Origin: Bacillus shivajii
Lineage (GTDB): Bacteria; Bacillota; Bacilli; Bacillales; Salisediminibacteriaceae
Reading direction: 5' to 3'
Length of the DNA: 64,000 nucleotides
NCBI RefSeq assembly: GCF_020519665.1
Contig: NZ_CP084703.1
Coordinates: forward strand, 496,001 to 560,000
Part shown: piece by piece, positions 59,182 through 64,000 of the stretch
How positions within the stretch are numbered: position 1 is the stretch's first letter
Layout of the letters: each line of letters begins with the position of its first letter
Program-made: the position numbers and the translations under genes
The notes under the pieces: generated by a model
Told to the model about the DNA's origin: nothing
Seen by the model: the letters and a program-made list of their open reading frames with translations, nothing else
Database searches by the model: none

Positions 59182-59214
59182 AAAGATACAGAATTATTAT
59201 TCTGTATCTTTTTT
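59182..59214 (+). terminator. Terminator of the HEAT/SIR2 operon
   Basis: AAAGATACAGAAT at 59182-59194 pairs perfectly with ATTCTGTATCTTT at 59199-59211, followed by Ts. Confidence 0.9.
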
Positions 59215-59279
59215 GTCTTTAGTACCATTCAAATTAGATACAGAACTCGATCAAAAAGTGTGTCAAAATAGATACAGAA
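59184..59279. repeat. Three direct copies of AGATACAGAA
   Basis: The 10-base word is found in the terminator stem (59185) and again at 59236-59245 and 59270-59279. The last two are followed by CTCG and TTCG. Apart from this and the terminator, the 59104-59421 gap holds nothing recognisable. Confidence 0.5.
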
Positions 59280-59421
59280 TTCGGTTTTACTCCAAGTAGT
59301 TGTAGTGGCATCATAGTAATTTTTCTAGGGTTCATTTAATAGATAAATTGTAATATGGTATATCCCCAATAATTTCAAATGTAGTTATAATATAGTAAAA
59401 TACATTAAAGGTGGGAAAACT

Positions 59422-59712
59422 ATGTTTCAAGATGAAAGGTTTGAAATTGAAGAGTTAATTAATGACTTGGAGCATCGGAATGCAATGAGATACCTCGATG
59501 AATTTGATAGGAAAGTATATGAGTATATAATTTATGTTGATGTGGAAATGGCAAAGAGTGCAAAGGACTTTGGAGAATATCTCGAGATGGACAAACAGAA
59601 AACTCCCATCGAGAGGGCTGCAGAACATTTTAATATGAATCCTTTTGAAATAAAGAATATCGCTAGAAGAGTTATTGAACAACTTGATGAACTTACGAAA
59701 AAAAATGGTTAA
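59422..59712 (+). CDS. Small HTH-like protein of unknown function
   Basis: The 96-residue protein is acidic and helical. Its C-terminal half (TPIERAAEHFNMNPFEIKNIARRVIEQL) looks like a helix-turn-helix similar to sigma region 4. ATG 59422 is preceded by AAAGGTGGG. It may be a regulator, but no known family was recognised. Confidence 0.6.
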   Translation: MFQDERFEIEELINDLEHRNAMRYLDEFDRKVYEYIIYVDVEMAKSAKDFGEYLEMDKQKTPIERAAEHFNMNPFEIKNIARRVIEQLDELTKKNG

Positions 59713-59940
59713 TATTAAATGGGGTTTAAGAAATCCTTCGTTTGCAGCGGTTGAGAGCAAACATCTTACCTGATCTCACAAAATTAATAAAAGGTATAAG
59801 AAGAACTCTAAGTTAATGAGTTCTTTTTTTATGCTGAATTATTCAGTGTGTGATTAATAGCTTATTTTTGGTTGTAGTATTAATGGTATTGAGAGATCTT
59901 GTTCTGTAGTTAAATCTGTATGTTCTTTCTTTTAGGAACA

Positions 59941-59996
59941 TTGTTAACAAAAAAGCCCTTAATATTAGCGTGTTAACGTTGTTAACGGTTGTTAAC
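59941..59996. repeat. Four GTTAAC palindromes
   Basis: TTGTTAACAA (59941-59950) is followed by GTTAAC at 59972, 59981 and 59991. The last three are spaced 9-10 bases, like iterons. Confidence 0.6.
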
Positions 59997-60095
59997 AGGT
60001 TGTGTGTACATAAAAAGTTAGAATTTGCAGTTCGTTAAATTGATTCGATTCAAATGTTGTATTTTCTGTTTGGACTGTCATTTAATTAGTATCTC

Positions 60096-60275
60096 AGGTA
60101 TCCCAATTTCTTTACTTTATTCGATTATAAACTGTTTTTTTCTTTAAGTGGGATCCACGTTTTATACCTTGAAGGAATTGGAAAATGAGAACTTCAATTA
60201 ACATGTTGGGATCCCACTTTGGAGGTGGGATCCCAACAAGCAAAAATGTATCTTTTAAGTAGTAAAAAACAAGTT
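60096..60275. repeat. Palindrome module with GGGATCCC
   Basis: Four sites occur in order: GGTATCCC (60097), GTGGGATCCAC (60148-60158), GTTGGGATCCCAC (60205-60217) and GTGGGATCCCAAC (60225-60237). The last two form a perfect 13-base stem with the loop TTTGGAG. The tail after the stem contains TTTAAGTAGTAAAAAACAAG. The architecture equals that of 60536-60715. Confidence 0.75.
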
Positions 60276-60535
60276 GCAATTATCCTTTTGATTTACTGCC
60301 ACCCAAACGTACCATTTATGACATAATTTGTACCAACGTATGAAAGGAAAGTTACCACAAAATGACATGTCATTTACCAGCGCTCAAATAGTAACAGTTT
60401 CATGATTTAGATATTCTGAGTATATCGGGTAAAGAAAACTATTCTAAAAACTAATTTGTAAATATTGTTCAGTGTTAACAGCCTTTGAAATAAAGAATTA
60501 TGTACACTATAACTATTACTTAATTAGTATTATTA

Positions 60536-60715
60536 GTGTATACACCCCCCCCTTATTATTAAAGGATAATTCACAGTTTTTTTCTCTAGGTGTATACACC
60601 CTTAACCCATTGATGTTACTAGAGAAAATGAACTTTTTTTAGATGGGGTGTATACACCTTTAGGAGGGTGTATACACCCCTTGCAAAAAGAATCATTTAA
60701 GTAGTAAAAACAAAG
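60536..60715. repeat. Palindrome module with GTGTATACAC
   Basis: Four sites occur: GTGTATACAC (60536-60545), GGTGTATACACC (60589-60600), GGGGTGTATACACC (60645-60658) and GGTGTATACACCCC (60667-60680). The last two form a perfect 14-base stem with the loop TTTAGGAG. The tail contains TTTAAGTAGTAAAAACAAAG. Spacer words ACTTAATTAGTAT, CAGTTTTTTTCT and GAGAAAATGA match the other module. Confidence 0.78.
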
Positions 60716-60978
60716 TTCGAATTTTATTTTTAAACGATCATTTATCTCGAACTTATACATTTTAATTTAAGTTCATTTAGGAATAAATGTGAGCACTATT
60801 ACATAATAGACGGTTGATGCGCAATAAACATTCCATATGAATTAAACAATAAATTGGTTGTATATGTTAAAATTTGGTTAGGGTGTAGTGATTTTGTGAA
60901 GATTTTCACTTAAACTAACGGGGAGGTTTCTCCAAGAACGAATACTTACAAAGAAGATTTTAAAAAGGAGTGATGGCA

Positions 60979-61182
60979 ATGCCAAAATGGTCTGGAAAGT
61001 TAATTTTGTGGGTTATCATTTTTCCAACTGTAATAACACTCGCTTTAATTCTAAAAGACATACAAGAAGAGGGTATTGCTGATATAAGTTTGTATGGAGG
61101 TTACTTAATCAATACTTTTCTCTTAGGTTTTTTATTTTTTCAAGTTCATAGACTTATTATTTATTATCAAAAAAATAAATAG
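60979..61182 (+). CDS. Small two-span membrane protein
   Basis: The 67-residue protein has hydrophobic segments at about 7-24 and 40-58. ATG 60979 lies 8 bases after AAAGGAG (60964-60970); the ATG at 60973 would be too close. It is the first gene after the palindrome region and is flanked by ACTAACGGGGAG copies. No family recognised. Confidence 0.65.
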   Translation: MPKWSGKLILWVIIFPTVITLALILKDIQEEGIADISLYGGYLINTFLLGFLFFQVHRLIIYYQKNK

Positions 61183-61270
61183 TCCATTCTATAAAGTAAT
61201 AATCGCTAACTATTAATATGTGAATCACACTAACGGGGAGAAGAATTTAATAAGAATAAGGGGGATTATT

Positions 61271-61768
61271 TTGGTAATTAAAATACTTGAACCAGAAGAT
61301 GCGTTAATTTATAGAGAAATACGATTAGAGGCGTTAAAATCAGTGCCTGAAGCATTCAGTTCCAGTTATGAAGAGGAAAAAGAATATTCTCTAGAAACTT
61401 TTGAAAATCGTTTAAATTTTGAGCATTTTTTTACATTTGGTGCTTTTGTTGAAGACGAGCTTGCAGGGGTTGTAACTTTAATTTTAGAAACCAAACCCAA
61501 GACAAAACATAGAGCTAACGTTGTTGCAATGTATGTTTATCCTGATAAGCGTAAATGTGGTATTGGGAGAATTTTAATGACTGAGGCAATAAAAAAGGCT
61601 AAAGATATAAAAGAGATAGAACAAGTCTACTTAACAGTAACATCAAGTAATTTACCTGCAAAAAATCTATACCATTCAATAGGTTTTAAGACATATGGAA
61701 TAGATAATAGAGGATTAAAAATTGAAGATACATACTTCGATGATGAACTGATGGTTTTAGTTTTATAA
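61271..61768 (+). CDS. GNAT family N-acetyltransferase
   Basis: The 165-residue protein has the GNAT acetyl-CoA site in VYPDKRKCGIGRILMTEAIKKA and the terminal ASNLPAKNLY-type motif (TSSNLPAKNLYHSIGFKTYG). The N-terminal LEPEDALIYREIRLEALKSV is common among bacillary acetyltransferases. TTG 61271 is chosen because AAGGGGGA is just upstream and the family start is close to IKILEPEDA. The substrate is unknown; a small molecule or antibiotic is possible. Confidence 0.85.
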   Translation: MVIKILEPEDALIYREIRLEALKSVPEAFSSSYEEEKEYSLETFENRLNFEHFFTFGAFVEDELAGVVTLILETKPKTKHRANVVAMYVYPDKRKCGIGRILMTEAIKKAKDIKEIEQVYLTVTSSNLPAKNLYHSIGFKTYGIDNRGLKIEDTYFDDELMVLVL

Positions 61769-61862
61769 TCTTTAACCCTTATTTAACAAACTGGGAGCGA
61801 TAGTGGAATAAGCCGCAACTACTGTTATTCTGCTATCAGGGAGCTTTACTGGAGGTATAGTT

Positions 61863-62045
61863 TTGGTTAGATTTTTATTTGTTTTCGGACTAATGATATT
61901 TGCATTTTGTTTTATTTTCTTTGTAATGAATTTTATAGGGGAATATGATGGAATGACTTTAATTTGGACAGTGTTAGGAATGCTCAATGCAAGTATTGCA
62001 ATGGGGGTTTCTGAAATTTTAAGTGTTGTGAGAAGTAAAGAATAA
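61863..62045 (+). CDS. Small two-span membrane protein
   Basis: The 60-residue protein has hydrophobic stretches at about 3-25 and 31-52. TTG 61863 follows GGAGG at 61851-61855 with 7 bases spacing. It lies between repeat copies at 61785 and 62071. Function unknown. Confidence 0.6.
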   Translation: MVRFLFVFGLMIFAFCFIFFVMNFIGEYDGMTLIWTVLGMLNASIAMGVSEILSVVRSKE

Positions 62046-62236
62046 ATACTATGTGAACTATTGTACTTAAACAAACGGGAAGCGTTAGTAAAATTTCGAG
62101 TTGCAATGTTGCAGCTCATTTTTTGTGCCAGTCATCTGGAAAATGATGTTAAACTAAAGGGGAGTTTAGTAAAAATCAGGGATAGTTAAATATTCGGCTA
62201 TTCTTTTAATCTGAAAAGGAAAGGGTTGATATAGTA

Positions 62237-62449
62237 ATGGGTTGGGTACAAAAAGTTTTTCAAACTACAAAGGATTATTCAATATGGGATTTTGCATTAT
62301 TAAAATTATGTCTCGTTTCTATGGGGATTTTAGCAGGTGTTTATTTATTTCAATTTTTTACTTCTGCAATTTCATTTATCTGGGTAATTTTTATTTTTTC
62401 ATATATTTTGATTATGTATAAAACGTTCATTAAATTACCTAAAAAGTAA
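62237..62449 (+). CDS. Small two-span membrane protein
   Basis: The 70-residue protein has hydrophobic segments at about 19-38 and 43-62 and a basic C-terminus (KLPKK). ATG 62237 follows GGAAAGGG. It lies between repeat copies at 62153 and 62455. Function unknown. Confidence 0.62.
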   Translation: MGWVQKVFQTTKDYSIWDFALLKLCLVSMGILAGVYLFQFFTSAISFIWVIFIFSYILIMYKTFIKLPKK

Positions 62450-62571
62450 ATTTCACTAACGGAGAGCATTAGCGGAACAGACTATCGCTGCCGCTGTGTC
62501 GCTAACGGGGGAGCAAAATAACTCCTCTTTGGTTAAATTATCGAGAGATTTAAAGAGAGAGTGGTGAATGA

Positions 62572-62724
62572 ATGTTTGGAGTAGTAATTGTTATTATTCT
62601 ATCGTTATGGTCTATCACAAAGACGATTGAAAAGATGACTGATAAAATCATAGAAAAACAGGATAAACAGAATGAGTTATTAGAACAAATTAAATTAAAA
62701 TTAGAGGAAAATGAAAAGAAATAA
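62572..62724 (+). CDS. Small membrane-anchored coiled-coil protein
   Basis: A 50-residue frame starts MFGVVIVIILSLW and continues with a charged helix (IEKMTDKIIEKQDKQNELL) ending in lysines. One membrane segment plus a short coiled coil is a usual plan for small bacillary membrane proteins. The upstream GAGAGTGGTG is only a fair ribosome binding site. It is flanked by repeat copies at 62501 and 62741. Confidence 0.6.
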   Translation: MFGVVIVIILSLWSITKTIEKMTDKIIEKQDKQNELLEQIKLKLEENEKK

Positions 62725-62887
62725 AAGTTCAAAAAGTATAACTAACGGAGAGCGTTAGTAAATTTTGAGTTGCAGCTTTGCGGCTTATTTTTTGTGCCAA
62801 TGAGATGGGAAATAATGTTAAACTAATGGGGAGTTTAGCGTTATATAAAGGCTTGAAAGGTTTGGATTAGTTGGGAGGAGAAATAAA

Positions 62888-63394
62888 TTGAAATTAAAGC
62901 TAACATGGGTTGTTGGAATGATTGTCATTACCAACCTCCTTACTTTCGCTTTTGTTAAACTGTATTTTCCTACCACCATAGATAATACTCAATACTTATT
63001 GAAAATGAGTGGTCAAGGCGAGGAATGGGAGATAACAGATTATCAACTCGCTTGGCAGGGAGTGGGGGAACAAGGTACTTCTGGAAGTCATTCAGTGACT
63101 TTTTTAGGTGAGACAAGTGGATTAAATGGAGAAGTCGAGGTCAAAGTTTATGATTTTTTTGAAGATGGGGAGAAACCACACCATGTGTCCACCTTTAATG
63201 CTGACATACTTGAAGATGGACCTGCAAAGCAAGGTGGAGGGGGATTTTATCCTGAAAAACATCTAACTCCCAGTGAAATTGAAAACAGGACCTTTATGGT
63301 TATTCAATGGACAACGATAGATGGCAAACAACATGTGGAAACCATCCAGATGGAATTGGATTACGACCCACAAATAATTAGCGATATTCAGTAA
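62888..63394 (+). CDS. Membrane-anchored or secreted protein of unknown function
   Basis: The 168-residue protein begins with a hydrophobic anchor or signal (about 5-27). The exported part is acidic and beta-rich, with GVGEQGTSGSHSVTFLG and KQGGGGFYPE. TTG 62888 follows GGGAGGAG. It is flanked by repeat copies at 62822 and 63403. No known domain was recognised. Confidence 0.7.
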   Translation: MKLKLTWVVGMIVITNLLTFAFVKLYFPTTIDNTQYLLKMSGQGEEWEITDYQLAWQGVGEQGTSGSHSVTFLGETSGLNGEVEVKVYDFFEDGEKPHHVSTFNADILEDGPAKQGGGGFYPEKHLTPSEIENRTFMVIQWTTIDGKQHVETIQMELDYDPQIISDIQ

Positions 63395-63512
63395 ACGTTT
63401 TAACTAACGGGTGCTTTAGGGTAAGATCCAGCAGATCTTGTTATGTTACTAAGAGGGTGAAGAACATTATAACTTGGTGCTACTTTTATTCTCATAAAGG
63501 GAGGGCGGAAGT

Positions 63513-63707
63513 ATGAAAAATGAAAACTCAAATTACATAATAAGATATTCGTTAATAAGTGTTATGGCGATATCCATTTTCTCTTTGTTAATCGTATATA
63601 ATAATCAGTATAATGCAGAAGCACATATGGCAAAGGCTTTGCCAATAGCGATATTAGCTGGGCTTTCAACCCTAGCAGTAGCAATATATGAGAGAAATAA
63701 AAAATAA
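63513..63707 (+). CDS. Small two-span membrane protein
   Basis: The 64-residue protein has hydrophobic segments at about 10-28 and 40-58. ATG 63513 follows GGGAGGGCGG. It comes after the repeat copy at 63403. Function unknown. Confidence 0.62.
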   Translation: MKNENSNYIIRYSLISVMAISIFSLLIVYNNQYNAEAHMAKALPIAILAGLSTLAVAIYERNKK

Positions 63708-63759
63708 ATTCACTTTGTGAAAGGATGTACTTATTTATGAATTGAAAGGAAGTGTTTAT

Positions 63760-64000
63760 ATGAGGAACAAACCAATAAAAATTATATCCATTTTTTTAAT
63801 TTCTTTATTATCATTAAATGCTATATTTTTACTTTCCCAATGGGTTTCTGGTTACATATTAACTGTTACTAATGTTCCAGATATTGTTGATGCCTATGAA
63901 CAAGCTGGTACATTGCCAAATGAGGTTACTTTCAGTACGGTTTATAATGTTACATGGTGGAGCAATCCTTTCGTTATATCTTCTCTCATTACTTCTATTC
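63760..64000 (+). CDS. Partial membrane protein, cut by the window end
   Basis: ATG 63760 follows GAAAGGAAG. The frame is open to the end of the window, giving 80 residues (start MRNKPIKIISIFLISLLSL) with one clear hydrophobic segment at about 7-28 and the start of another near the end. It continues the row of small membrane-protein genes. Confidence 0.6.
   Translation, partial: MRNKPIKIISIFLISLLSLNAIFLLSQWVSGYILTVTNVPDIVDAYEQAGTLPNEVTFSTVYNVTWWSNPFVISSLITSI

Larger units (their letters stand above)
59713..60978. other. 1.27-kb gene-free region with palindrome modules
   Basis: No credible gene is present. It contains the GTTAAC group at 59941-59996 and the two homologous palindrome modules at 60096-60275 and 60536-60715. 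It is otherwise A+T-rich. Confidence 0.7.
60914..63420 (+). repeat. Dispersed ACTAACGGGGAG hairpin repeats between small genes
   Basis: About ten copies or variants lie at 60914, 61229, 61785 (variant), 62071, 62153, 62455, 62501, 62741, 62822 and 63403. The full form is ACTAAC-GGAGAGC-GTTAGT, a stem with a purine-rich loop; the stem changes on both sides in ACTAAA-GGGGAG-TTTAGT. Two copies are parts of a 100-base unit at 62071-62170 and 62741-62840 that also shares TTATTTTTTGTGCCAATGA-like sequence. Every gene of the array is flanked by at least one copy. Confidence 0.8.

Noticed and set aside
59104-59421. Attachment site from the AGATACAGAA repeats
   Set aside because: The word does not occur near the integrase end of the island and one copy is part of a terminator.
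60244-60323. A 25-codon frame (MYLLSSKKQVAI...) after the GGAGG-bearing hairpin
   Set aside because: The equivalent place in the second module has no start codon and the similarity extends outside the frame, so coding is not supported.

Overview
This window comes from the chromosome of a low-GC Gram-positive bacterium of the Bacillaceae. The evidence is frequent TTG/GTG starts with strong AGGAGG sites, a complete sigma-B stress operon, sporulation gene cmpA, Bacillus-type rRNA, and a gene order close to the 0.5-0.65 Mb part of Bacillus subtilis 168. Protein divergence and structured intergenic repeats suggest a relative of the alkaliphilic or halophilic bacilli rather than B. subtilis itself (inference).

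Layout. (1) 1-9.6 kb: the toxin-antitoxin pair ndoAI-ndoA, then rsbRA-rsbS-rsbT-rsbU-rsbV-rsbW-sigB-rsbX with an internal sigma-B promoter, a convergent rsbR paralogue, tex, and cmpA on the minus strand. (2) 9.8-12.0 kb: sprT-like gene and twelve tRNA genes. (3) 12.1-17.3 kb: one 16S-23S-5S rRNA operon, followed by a decayed second 5S and a 20-bp tandem repeat. (4) 18-40.3 kb: core genes, including a Cys/Met PLP enzyme, thiL-tsaE-tsaB-rimI-tsaD, a DnaA-box cluster, a large membrane protein, htpG with a CIRCE operator, an ABC-F ATPase, moaC, rex, an MFS exporter, part of an amino-acid ABC transporter, ydiK-ydiL and groES-groEL. (5) 40.4-59.1 kb: an accessory island starting directly behind groEL. 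It holds a phage-like integrase, S24 repressor, excisionase, DnaD-like protein and helicase loader; a serine recombinase joined to a type I restriction system hsdM-hsdS-hsdR; a PC4-like protein; an MqsR-like toxin with a zinc-finger/Panacea antitoxin; and a two-gene HEAT-like plus SIR2 operon that looks like an anti-phage system. (6) 59.4-64 kb: a gene-poor stretch with unusual palindrome modules, then a one-directional row of tiny membrane-protein genes and an acetyltransferase separated by copies of an ACTAACGGGGAG hairpin repeat.

How it works together. The RsbR/S/T stressosome and the RsbU-V-W partner switch control sigma-B, which reinforces its own operon from the promoter in front of rsbV. 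HrcA-CIRCE appears to control both groESL and htpG. The region behind groEL is also where B. subtilis 168 carries its BsuM restriction genes, so this looks like a recurrent integration spot for defence genes. The most original signals are the HEAT/SIR2 pair (55.1-59.1 kb), the two homologous modules with different palindromes (60.1-60.7 kb), and the cassette-like small-gene array (60.9-64 kb). All functional assignments were made by reading the sequence; no database search was run.
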